Source: Candidatus Bathyarchaeota archaeon
GTDB lineage: Archaea; Thermoproteota; Bathyarchaeia; Bathyarchaeales; DTEX01
Length of the DNA: 25,793 nt
Direction: 5' to 3'
NCBI GenBank assembly: GCA_018397055.1
Contig: JAGTQS010000014.1
Location: 1-25,793, forward strand
Shown here: in pieces, positions 15,796 to 23,755 of the stretch
Position numbering within the stretch: position 1 is the stretch's first letter
Layout: each line of letters begins with the position of its first letter
Made by a program: the position numbers and the translations under genes
The notes under the pieces: generated by a model
Database searches by the model: none
The model's input: the letters and a program-made list of their open reading frames with translations, nothing else
Told to the model about the DNA's origin: nothing

Positions 15796-16454
15796 ATTGA
15801 GCTTCTCAAAAAAGAGTTGTTAACGTCCAAAATTTTCTTTGCAGTAATCCAAGACTTTCGAACATGCTCAGGGTAAGATCCGTGAGTTCTTACCCAATTT
15901 TTTAAAAAAGATATTGTTTTTGGGTCAGAACAGTAGCCGGATCCTATGTTCCCAAAAATTTCGTTGAGTTCAGCGATCGCTTTGTCACGTTCAACCTTCG
16001 CAATAATTGACGCGGCTGAAACAACGGGATAGGTTCGGTCAGCTTTATGTTCTGAGATTATCTTAACCTGGAATGGAACTTTCTCAGCGATGTGTTCCGC
16101 ATATCTTTTTGGAAGAACATCTGAGGCGTCGACATAGGCAATGTCCGGTTTAAGATTGGCTATTACTCTAGCCATAGCGTGCGCTTCTAAACGGTTTAGA
16201 CGATAGAGTTTGCTGCCAGTTTCAACAACAACATCGATTTCAGAAGGTGCCAACTTGACAATGCAATGGTTTCTAACGATTTTGACAATTTCTGTGGCTA
16301 GCTTGGTTCTTCTCGTGGGAGAAAGAAGCTTGGAATCTTTAACGCCTAGTTCTACGAGTTTACAGATTTCCCATTGGTCAACAAGGACCCCGGCTATAAC
16401 TAGGGGACCAATGATTGATCCTCTTCCCGCATCGTCAACTCCGCATACAAGCAT
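15792..16454 (-). CDS. rnhB: Ribonuclease HII
   Basis: RNase HII cleaves the RNA strand of RNA-DNA hybrids and removes single ribonucleotides from DNA. The 220-residue product shows the family blocks in order: GVDDAGRG at 5-12, the KDSK loop at 39-42, AYVDASD with D109, and ADRTYPVVSAASIIAKVERD with D139. The usual second acidic residue of GIDEAGRG is Asp (D8) instead of Glu, and Pro after the block is replaced by Ser. All four acidic positions are kept, so activity is expected. AGGT seven bases before the ATG supports the start. It is the last gene of a leftward run after pyrI and THEP1, with a 47-base gap to THEP1. Confidence 0.95.
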   Translation of the reverse strand: MLVCGVDDAGRGSIIGPLVIAGVLVDQWEICKLVELGVKDSKLLSPTRRTKLATEIVKIVRNHCIVKLAPSEIDVVVETGSKLYRLNRLEAHAMARVIANLKPDIAYVDASDVLPKRYAEHIAEKVPFQVKIISEHKADRTYPVVSAASIIAKVERDKAIAELNEIFGNIGSGYCSDPKTISFLKNWVRTHGSYPEHVRKSWITAKKILDVNNSFLRSSI

Positions 16455-16501
16455 ACTTAGGACCTGAATTCATTCTGGCACATGGCAGTATAATGTTTTC
16501 C

Positions 16502-17047
16502 TCAGTTTTTTAATGTTCTTCCAAGTATTTCTTTGGTTACCAGATTTGGAAGTTCATTTCGGTTGTTGACCGTAACCTCGAAGATTCTGACTGTTTCCTT
16601 GTTCTTTATTGTATGAATAAGCGGATGCGTTGTTCGGTAATGAATTGTGCCTAAAACTGTTTTATTGGATTCCAAAGCCCTTAATACGGCACCATTGAAA
16701 GACGCGGAGGACAACTCCATAGGCCCGATTTCGTCAATAACAACAACTTCGGCGTTAACGATAGCATCCAAGATTGCTTTTACACCAATAGATTCGAGAT
16801 CCTTTATACAGACCCTATACTTGCCCACTTGGGGACCATAACTTAGCCCCTTTTTAGCTAACCAACCTTCTGTTCCGTTGCCTAGATTTGAAACTATGAA
16901 ACCTTCTCTTTCTCCGTTTGTTCTTGATTCTCTTGTAACCATTCCTCCAACCTTGATGCCTTCCCGTCTGAGAGCGTTAACTATCTTAGTTAATGCAGTC
17001 GTTTTTCCCACACCGGGACGGCCAGTTAAGAAATAGGCTTTGCCCAG
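16502..17047 (-). CDS. THEP1-family nucleoside-triphosphatase
   Basis: This small P-loop enzyme of the THEP1 (DUF265) family hydrolyses NTPs in vitro; its cellular role is unknown. The product is 181 residues with Walker A GRPGVGKTT at 9-17, VGGMVTRESR following, and Walker B VVVIDEIGPMEL. The first standard start codon (GTG, 17011) falls inside the P-loop and would destroy it. The frame is open upstream to a TAA near 17083 but offers no ATG, GTG or TTG. A CTG at 17047 follows AGGGG by exactly five bases and gives the family's normal beginning, (M)GKAYFLTGRPGVGKT, so it is taken as the start. An indel in the first codons is the alternative, since an overlapping frame starts ATG ACA ATG AAG. 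It lies between pyrI and rnhB. Confidence 0.85.
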   Translation of the reverse strand: MGKAYFLTGRPGVGKTTALTKIVNALRREGIKVGGMVTRESRTNGEREGFIVSNLGNGTEGWLAKKGLSYGPQVGKYRVCIKDLESIGVKAILDAIVNAEVVVIDEIGPMELSSASFNGAVLRALESNKTVLGTIHYRTTHPLIHTIKNKETVRIFEVTVNNRNELPNLVTKEILGRTLKN

Positions 17048-17111
17048 ATCAACCCCTGCTTCATTGTCATATTATATAAATAATAATGTTCGCTGCATCC
17101 AATTCCTTCTT

Positions 17112-17579
17112 TCAGAACTGCTGAAGGATGTCTTTTTCTTCCATGATATTGTTGCAGTAGTGGCACCTTAACTTTAATGGGTCAGCTTCTTCCAAATAGA
17201 AAATGGATCTGATCGGTTCGCTACTGTCATTCGAAATGCAAGAGGGTTTAATGCACTTAACTATTCCTCTAATCACAGATGGCAGCTTAACTGTTAGTTT
17301 TTCAGCAACCCGAAAATTTCTTATGATATTGATTGTGGCGTGAGGAGCAATAAGAGCAATCTTGTCAACCTCCTCAGAATTAAGTTCACGGCCCTCAATT
17401 TTAACAATGTCCTTAACACCAAGTTTACTGCTTTGAACGTTCATCGCAATTGTCACGGTTCCGCCAGAACGTCCATTTATTCCAAGAATTTTTATGACGT
17501 CCAAAGCATGCCCTTTTGTGATGTGGTCAATAACTGTGCCGTTTCTTATTTTTGAAACTCTCAAAGATCCAGGAGACAT
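17112..17579 (-). CDS. pyrI: Aspartate carbamoyltransferase regulatory subunit
   Basis: PyrI dimers bind nucleotide effectors and tie PyrB trimers together, giving feedback control of pyrimidine synthesis. The gene encodes 155 residues, the family norm. The N-terminal effector domain contains NGTVIDHITKGHALDVIKIL. The C-terminal zinc domain has the C-x4-C and C-x2-C pattern (KCIKPSC and RCHYC), which forms the PyrB contact. The ATG at 17579 is used; an in-frame TTG lies three codons upstream. It runs away from pyrB, which begins 180 bases to the right, so the canonical pyrBI order is split. It heads a likely leftward operon with THEP1 and rnhB. Confidence 0.95.
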   Translation of the reverse strand: MSPGSLRVSKIRNGTVIDHITKGHALDVIKILGINGRSGGTVTIAMNVQSSKLGVKDIVKIEGRELNSEEVDKIALIAPHATINIIRNFRVAEKLTVKLPSVIRGIVKCIKPSCISNDSSEPIRSIFYLEEADPLKLRCHYCNNIMEEKDILQQF

Positions 17580-17709
17580 AACAACCAAACCGCCAGAAAG
17601 TATCTATCTGGTCAATGACATAAAAGGTTAACTTTTCTAAACCGTGAAAAATCATTCCAATTAAATCAGTTTGGGACGACTCCTTTCCCTTTTTCAATCT
17701 TGAATTTTA

Positions 17710-17723
17710 AAGATTTAAATCTT
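17710..17723. promoter_or_regulatory. Perfect 14-bp palindrome at the pyrB promoter
   Basis: AAGATTTAAATCTT is identical on both strands and overlaps the best TATA-like region (TTTTAAAGATTTAAAT) before pyrB. A regulator bound here would block pyrB transcription and, from about 130 bases away, might also influence pyrI. Confidence 0.45.
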
Positions 17724-17759
17724 CTAACTAAATATTTGCGTACTAGGTGTGTCAATGCC

Positions 17760-18698
17760 ATGAAATCCGAATTTAACTTTTTAAACCGAGACATTGTTTC
17801 AATAAAGGGATTTTCACGTGAAGAAATTGACTGCATTCTCGAGGTCGCAAGGTCCATTGAGCATATTGCAGAAAAAGGCTCAGACATGCTAAGAGGCAAG
17901 GTTTTGGCAGAACTATTTTTTGAACCAAGTACAAGAACAATGCTTAGCTTTCAAACAGCAATGTACAAGCTTGGTGGAAACGTTATTGGGTTCGCTGAGC
18001 CTGGTGTTTCTTCTGTTTGGAAAGGCGAAACCTTGGCTGACACTGTGCGAGTCGTCGAAAAATATTCAGACATCATAGTTCTCCGTCATCCTCTTGAGGG
18101 GTCAGCCCGATTTGCTGCTGAATACGCGCAAGTACCCGTTATTAATGCTGGTTCGGGAGCTGAGGAACATCCAACTCAGGCTCTGCTTGATCTTTACACA
18201 ATTTTGAAGGCTAAAGGTAGGATTGATGGTTTAGACATTGCCTTAATGGGTGATTTGAGGTATGGCAGAACGGTTCATTCGCTTGCTTACGCCCTTTCTC
18301 TTTATAATGTTAAGCTCAGCATGGTTTCGCCTGGCCTTCTTAGAATGCGAAGCGAAGTTTTACGGGACATCAGAAGCCGAATAGACGTGATTGAGTATAG
18401 GGATATCGAGGAAATTCTTCCCGAGCTCGATGTCCTTTACGTGACGCGAATACAAAAAGAAAGATTTCCAGACCTCGGAGAATACGAAAAGGTTCGAGGC
18501 ACATTTGCAGTCAATTTGAAGTTACTTAGAAGCGCAAAGAACGATTTGATTGTTCTTCATCCTCTCCCGCGGCTTGACGAAATAGCGGTTGAGGTTGATG
18601 CCACACCATTTGCAAAATACTTTGAACAAGCTCGAAACGGCGTCGTCGTCCGAATGGCTCTATTGGCCTTAATTCTAGGCGCAATAAAGAAACAATAG
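17760..18698 (+). CDS. pyrB: Aspartate carbamoyltransferase catalytic subunit
   Basis: PyrB joins carbamoyl phosphate and aspartate, the committed step of UMP synthesis. The product is 312 residues from the ATG at 17760, the normal length. The frame reaches back to a TTG at 17700, but AGGTG at 17745-17749 and homology favour 17760. The carbamoyl-phosphate loop is FFEPSTRTMLSFQTAM, the catalytic His lies in VLRHPLEGS, the carbamoyl domain has EEHPTQALLDLYT, the aspartate domain has DLRYGRTVHSL, and HPLPR appears near the C-terminus. Its partner pyrI is divergent. The gene is convergent with the Lhr helicase gene, seven bases apart. Confidence 0.97.
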   Translation: MKSEFNFLNRDIVSIKGFSREEIDCILEVARSIEHIAEKGSDMLRGKVLAELFFEPSTRTMLSFQTAMYKLGGNVIGFAEPGVSSVWKGETLADTVRVVEKYSDIIVLRHPLEGSARFAAEYAQVPVINAGSGAEEHPTQALLDLYTILKAKGRIDGLDIALMGDLRYGRTVHSLAYALSLYNVKLSMVSPGLLRMRSEVLRDIRSRIDVIEYRDIEEILPELDVLYVTRIQKERFPDLGEYEKVRGTFAVNLKLLRSAKNDLIVLHPLPRLDEIAVEVDATPFAKYFEQARNGVVVRMALLALILGAIKKQ

Positions 18699-18705
18699 TT
18701 TCTTT

Positions 18706-21585
18706 TTAGGCTTTGATGCCCTTGTCGTCCCAGTATTGCCTAGTTTTCAGGAATTGAATCTTCGCTTTAAGAAGGTCCATGTAAAACTCATCTTCATTCA
18801 CGTGCATTTTACCGAGAATCCTAGACGCAGTTTCAGGTCCGACGCCCTTAACTTGAAGGGCTATTACGGCTAGTTTTCCGTAGCTAAGTATTAAATCAGC
18901 TTCACGTCGAGCAGTACTTAGTTCCTTAAGCTCCTCCTCGGTAAGATGCTCTTTTCTAACTCGTCTGTTAAGAATTCCTTTTATTCTTTCAACGTCATCT
19001 GCTTTTCTGAGACTAGTTAAAAGCGCCTTTCCACATTTTCCGCAGACAAGTTTTTTTGGAATGTCACGAACTCTTGTTTCTAAACTCCAGTCTCCGCATG
19101 AGAGACAGAAAAGCACCACTTTTCGTGACTCTATTGATCTCTTCATTCGTTCAATGTTACTGATTATGATTTGTGTCGGAGCCATAAGTTCAGGGACGTC
19201 AGCGTATTTTGCCAGTATGTGATAACCAATCGGTGATGGAGCCTCATGAGAAAGAATTGTCTTTACCTGGATTTCTCCTGACTTGATTGAACTCATTATT
19301 TTTTTAACTGACAAAAGGTCTATCCGTTCGGCCATGACCTCCCTGATGGTTTCTTCGTAGATGGGCGTGTCTTTGAACCTTAGTGGTAACTTGAAAAGAG
19401 TTTCGGGGCCAGCTAATTTTCCTCTTGGAAGAGCGCCAAATCTCTGGGCAATAAACTTCATTCTCTCAGTAAAGGGGAAGTGGGCTTTAAGATATTCATC
19501 AAATGCCTTTTCCACCTTTTCACCGTCTAGACTAAACAACGTTGCTGGAAGTTTCTCCAGATCTCGGCTTTCAACTTTTCGAGGCGTCTCAATTAGTATG
19601 CGGTATGCGTCGTGCCACCATCCTGTAATCAAATCGTGTTCCGAAAGCACGGCGTCGAAAATGCATCCCAAAGTCACATTTACGGTCTCTCCAAAACAAG
19701 AGTGTATAATAACATAATTGCCGTAGCCCTCGATAAGGATAAGATTATTCGTTGGAACAGGCAAACCACGTTTAAGTTGCTCACTTATCTCATTTACTAT
19801 AACTCTTACAACCTCAGGCGCAACAGAAAGCTTCGCCGCCACATTCCTTAATGTTCTTTCAAGATCTCTGGTTTCAATCAACTCGTTCGCAATTTCTTGC
19901 CTCAATTTTCCTGACTCTTCAGCGATCTCAATGGGTAACGGAAGCAACTCCCCATCCCATCCTGGGTCAGACGCGAATGGATCTTCTGCAGGGACCACGT
20001 AAACTTTGCCTGTCTCGTCTTCGATTTGTACAATGCGCCAGACCCGTCCAGAACACAGAAAGTTCAGCCCAATTCTAGCTCTTAGAGCCATAAATTCCTC
20101 GCCAACAACGCCTATTTTGTGGTCGGAAACCACATCGATTACGGGATAGCGTCTTTCATCCGGAATCATGGAAAGATTCTCGTAATAATAGCGCCTTGTC
20201 CTTTCTGTTTTGCCCAAAATGTCTCCTTCCATCCACAATTCCCTAAGCGTATAGAGATACTTAACTACTTCGAGAAATTTGGTTTTTGAAAGGTTACGGT
20301 AGGGATATGCACTTTGAACAATTTCGTATGCTTCGTCAACTGTGACTTTACCTTTGTCAAGCAAAATGCCTATAATCTGATGAGCCAAAACATCCAATGC
20401 ACCGTCGTGAAAACGTATCGGCTCAGAAAGGTTCCTGTAAGCCCGTCGAACTGAAGCTATGGCCTCTAAGGTATCATCAGGAAAAGCAGTTATTATAATG
20501 CCCTGAGAGGTTCTATCCAGTCTATGTCCACTTCTTCCCACCCTTTGAATTAGGCTTGAAACACGTCTTGGCGAAAGATATTGTATTGCCAAGTCAATGT
20601 TACCTACGTCAATGCCAAGTTCCAAAGTGCTGGTACAAATGAGCACCTTTAGAATTCCACCTTTGAACTTGTCTTCTATCGCAGTCCTTTCTTCTCTGGA
20701 CAAAGATCCGTGATGAACCGCAATGTCACTGGATAACTGCCTAAGCTTGTGCCCAAGCAATTCCGCATTAGTACGGCTGTTGACAAAGACTAATGTTGAA
20801 AAATGACTATCTATGAGGTCTAAAATTCGCTTGATTCGAGCTGCAGCTTCAGGAGAGAGGTTTAGGTCTCCAGCTAAATCGTAGTCCTGTTGGTTAGGCA
20901 TCGGGTACTCGACGTTGTAGACGTAGCTTTTTGGCGGATGAACTTCAATTACAGCCATTTGGCGCTGAGTCCCAGCTATAAATGAAGCTACTTCCTCAGG
21001 GTTTCCAACAGTTGCGGACAACCCTATTCTCTGAAAGTCGCTGTTTGTTATTTCTCTTAGTCTTTCAAGCGCTATAGTTAGCTGAACTCCCCTTTTATCT
21101 TCAGCAAGTTCATGAATTTCGTCTACAATAACAAACCGAACTTTACTGAGATGTTCTTTCATAAGTCTGCCTGGAAGTACAGCCTGAAGGGTTTCCGGAG
21201 TTGTCAAAAGCATGTTCGGAGGTTTCAAAGCCTGTTTTCGGCGAACCTTGGTCGCCGTGTCTCCATGTCGCACCTCAACAGTTAAGCCAAGAAGATTCGC
21301 CCACTCCGTAATTCTTTTCAACATGTCCCTGTTTAGAGCCCTAAGAGGCGTAATGTACAGAATCATTATTCCTTCTTTATTCCCTATTTCAAGAAATCTT
21401 GAGAAAACAGGTAGTAAAGCAGCTTCTGTCTTACCACTTCCTGTTGGCGCAACAATAAGAACGTTTTTTCCCTCAAGAATCGGAGGGATGGCTTTAACCT
21501 GCGGCTCCGTAGGTTCATGAAGCCCCATCTCTAGAAGGGTCGAATAAACTTTCTCGTTTAATAGAGAAAATACGCTATTCTTCAC
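18706..21585 (-). CDS. lhr: Lhr-family ATP-dependent DNA/RNA helicase
   Basis: This superfamily 2 helicase unwinds branched or hybrid nucleic acids and is linked to DNA repair in archaea. The 959-residue product has Walker A APTGSGKT at 46-53, DEIH at 155-158, SAT at 190-192, and motif VI QRVGRSGHR. The Lhr-core middle follows, with winged-helix and beta regions (DPGWDGELLPLPIEIAEE, ITGWWHDAYR). A C-terminal extension adds a four-cysteine zinc ribbon (C827, C830, C848, C851) and a helix-hairpin-helix (VKGVGPETASRIL near 912-924), typical DNA-binding modules. The start is GTG at 21585 with AGGAAG seven bases upstream. It appears to be its own leftward unit. Confidence 0.95.
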   Translation of the reverse strand: MKNSVFSLLNEKVYSTLLEMGLHEPTEPQVKAIPPILEGKNVLIVAPTGSGKTEAALLPVFSRFLEIGNKEGIMILYITPLRALNRDMLKRITEWANLLGLTVEVRHGDTATKVRRKQALKPPNMLLTTPETLQAVLPGRLMKEHLSKVRFVIVDEIHELAEDKRGVQLTIALERLREITNSDFQRIGLSATVGNPEEVASFIAGTQRQMAVIEVHPPKSYVYNVEYPMPNQQDYDLAGDLNLSPEAAARIKRILDLIDSHFSTLVFVNSRTNAELLGHKLRQLSSDIAVHHGSLSREERTAIEDKFKGGILKVLICTSTLELGIDVGNIDLAIQYLSPRRVSSLIQRVGRSGHRLDRTSQGIIITAFPDDTLEAIASVRRAYRNLSEPIRFHDGALDVLAHQIIGILLDKGKVTVDEAYEIVQSAYPYRNLSKTKFLEVVKYLYTLRELWMEGDILGKTERTRRYYYENLSMIPDERRYPVIDVVSDHKIGVVGEEFMALRARIGLNFLCSGRVWRIVQIEDETGKVYVVPAEDPFASDPGWDGELLPLPIEIAEESGKLRQEIANELIETRDLERTLRNVAAKLSVAPEVVRVIVNEISEQLKRGLPVPTNNLILIEGYGNYVIIHSCFGETVNVTLGCIFDAVLSEHDLITGWWHDAYRILIETPRKVESRDLEKLPATLFSLDGEKVEKAFDEYLKAHFPFTERMKFIAQRFGALPRGKLAGPETLFKLPLRFKDTPIYEETIREVMAERIDLLSVKKIMSSIKSGEIQVKTILSHEAPSPIGYHILAKYADVPELMAPTQIIISNIERMKRSIESRKVVLFCLSCGDWSLETRVRDIPKKLVCGKCGKALLTSLRKADDVERIKGILNRRVRKEHLTEEELKELSTARREADLILSYGKLAVIALQVKGVGPETASRILGKMHVNEDEFYMDLLKAKIQFLKTRQYWDDKGIKA

Positions 21586-21652
21586 AAACTTTCTTCCTGA
21601 ACTGATGTTACTATATGCTTAATTTGATGAGGGTTCTTCTTTAGCCTTTAGT

Positions 21653-22159
21653 TTATTTATGCATCTGCGTTAACTTCAAGAATTCGGTGAACGCTATTCT
21701 GAACCCGTCCGCAAACTTCTTTTCTCCCTTTCTAAGGCTTTTTTCTATTTCGTCTATGCTAAAGAATCCTCCATCAACTATTTCCCTTTGGTTAAACCTT
21801 ATTCGCCCACCAAAACGGCATACGTAAAGCATCGAGATTTCCCGTTCATTTTCAGTGAAACTTTTAACTTTACCTAACCTCAACAAAGGGGCATCGATTC
21901 CAAGTTCTTCTTTGAGTTCTCTCTTGGCAGCTTCATCATAATCTTCGCCATAATCTACGTGTCCAGTTGCGGATGCAGTAAAAAACCCCGGGTAAAGGTC
22001 TTTAGACATGGATCTTTTCTGAAGAAAGACTTTATTGTTGTTTACAACAAAAACATAAACTGATCGATGTATCAAATTACGGTTTGAGTGACACTCCTTT
22101 CTCGTGGCCTTTCCAATAACATTGTCGCCCTCATCAACAACGGCAAAAAACTCGTTCAT
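21653..22159 (-). CDS. Nudix hydrolase (YfcD/Idi-like group)
   Basis: This 168-residue protein has a perfect Nudix box at 66-88, beginning GHVDYGEDYDEAAKREL, whose glutamates bind Mg2+ for pyrophosphate hydrolysis. Overall it resembles type I isopentenyl-diphosphate isomerase and its YfcD relatives (HRSVYVFVVNNNKVFLQKRS, YPGFFTASATGHVDYGE). The isomerase's catalytic Cys before the box (NSVCGH in E. coli Idi) is Ala/Thr here (TASATGH), so isomerase activity is unlikely and a nucleotide-diphosphate substrate is more plausible. It follows the lpd-like gene on the same strand with a 47-base gap, so the two may be co-transcribed. Confidence 0.88.
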   Translation of the reverse strand: MNEFFAVVDEGDNVIGKATRKECHSNRNLIHRSVYVFVVNNNKVFLQKRSMSKDLYPGFFTASATGHVDYGEDYDEAAKRELKEELGIDAPLLRLGKVKSFTENEREISMLYVCRFGGRIRFNQREIVDGGFFSIDEIEKSLRKGEKKFADGFRIAFTEFLKLTQMHK

Positions 22160-22206
22160 GCCCTAAAACAGCCTCGGAAGTAATAATTGCCCCCTTGTGG
22201 TTGCCT

Positions 22207-23607
22207 TTAAATATGAATAGTTTTGTTTAAGATTGCTCTTGCTGCTTCCATTAGAGCTTCGCCTATCGTTGGATGAGGGTGAACTAATTCGCCTATTTCA
22301 TTAAATGTGCATTCTAGCTTCATGGCTAAGGCAGCTTCGCCAACCAACTCAGTTACATGAGGGCCAACTAAATGTACACCAAGAATCTCCCCTGTTTCTC
22401 GGTCGCAGACAACCTTTGCTAACCCGTCTGTTTCCGCCAAAGTAATCGCTCTGCCACTTGCTTGTAACGGAAATTTCCCGACAGCCACATCATACCCCTG
22501 CTGCTTAGCCTCATCCTCAGATAATCCTACAAATGCAATTTCAGGTTCACAGTACACGCAGACGGGAACTGTTTTGTGGTCCATAACTGATTCGTGTCCA
22601 GCAATGTTTTCTGCTGCCACTATGCCTTCAGCAAAAGCAGCATGTGCGAACATTTTTTTCCCCGTAACATCGCCGACAGCATAGATGCTTGGAATATTCG
22701 TTTTTTGCCGATTGTCAACAATAATGAATCCGTTTTCGAGTTTCACGCCGACTTTTTCTAAACCCAAACCGCTGGACAAAGGAAGCCTAGCGTCAGCAAT
22801 AAGCACTTTTTCAGTGTTAACGTGAACTTCTGTCTCTTTTATTGACACATATGTGCCAACTGTGCCGTCCGGTTCAATTCTGACCGACTTTATATTGGCA
22901 TTCGTGTAGATTTCGATTCCCTTTTTCTTCAGAATCCGTTCATAGTTTCTACTAACCTCAGTGTCAAATGTTGGAAGGATGTTTAAGGCAGGTTCAAAAA
23001 TTTTTATCTCGGCGCCCAACGCCTTGAAAATCGTGGCGAACTCAACTCCGTAGATGTCGCCGCCAATGATTGCTAAGCTTTTTGGGCATTTCCTGAGGCT
23101 TAGAGCCCCTTTTGTAGTTAAGATTTTTTCTTCATCGACAACTGCGTAGGAAGGCTTTGGCTCCTCTGACCCTGTTGCTATAATTATGTTATCAGCATCT
23201 ATGAATTCTTCTTCGCCAGTTGGCTTTTTAACTAGGATTTGGTTTCTAGAAACAAGAGACGCCTTTCCTTTAATCAAGGTAATTTTATTCTTTTTTATCA
23301 AATACTCCACACCTTGGGTTAAGCGGTTAACAACAGTGTCCTTTCGAGCCATCATCCTTTCGAAATCCACTTTAACCTCGCTTATGTTCAGGCCAAGTTC
23401 TTGTACTTTGGATATTTTACCTAAAAGGGAAGCTGTTACAAGAAGAGTTTTAGTTGGAATACAGCCCCTGTTCGTACAGGTTCCGCCCAAAGCATCTTTC
23501 TCAATCAATACAACCTTTTTTTCAAGCTGCGCTGAACGGATCGCTGAAACGTAACCTCCAATGCCTGCGCCTATTACTGCAACATCATAATGCGTTGAGC
23601 CAATCAT
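22207..23607 (-). CDS. lpd: Dihydrolipoamide dehydrogenase
   Basis: This flavoenzyme reoxidises dihydrolipoamide bound to 2-oxoacid dehydrogenase or glycine cleavage complexes, passing electrons to NAD+. The 466-residue product has the FAD dinucleotide fold VIGAGIGGYVSAIRSAQL at 11-28 and redox disulfide C44/C49 in GGTCTNRGCIPTK. The NAD-binding fold is LAIIGGDIYGVEFATIF; it reads GGDIYGVE where GGGxxGxE is usual. The second FAD motif is IYAVGDVTG. The catalytic pair is H445/E450 (HPHPTIGEALMEAA). The ATG at 23607 matches the family; an upstream ATG at 23637 adds ten residues. No lipoate-bearing partner gene is in the window. Confidence 0.93.
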   Translation of the reverse strand: MIGSTHYDVAVIGAGIGGYVSAIRSAQLEKKVVLIEKDALGGTCTNRGCIPTKTLLVTASLLGKISKVQELGLNISEVKVDFERMMARKDTVVNRLTQGVEYLIKKNKITLIKGKASLVSRNQILVKKPTGEEEFIDADNIIIATGSEEPKPSYAVVDEEKILTTKGALSLRKCPKSLAIIGGDIYGVEFATIFKALGAEIKIFEPALNILPTFDTEVSRNYERILKKKGIEIYTNANIKSVRIEPDGTVGTYVSIKETEVHVNTEKVLIADARLPLSSGLGLEKVGVKLENGFIIVDNRQKTNIPSIYAVGDVTGKKMFAHAAFAEGIVAAENIAGHESVMDHKTVPVCVYCEPEIAFVGLSEDEAKQQGYDVAVGKFPLQASGRAITLAETDGLAKVVCDRETGEILGVHLVGPHVTELVGEAALAMKLECTFNEIGELVHPHPTIGEALMEAARAILNKTIHI

Positions 23608-23755
23608 GGTTTCATCAAGAGAGGCAAACAAATACATAAACCTTATTCGTGATTTTTAGTTTTTGATGTTCATCTAGATTCTGTATTTGCGCTGAAATTA
23701 TAGATTTCCCCCGCAAATCCCCTTTTTCTTTTTAGCGTCATCAGTTTGGCAGACT

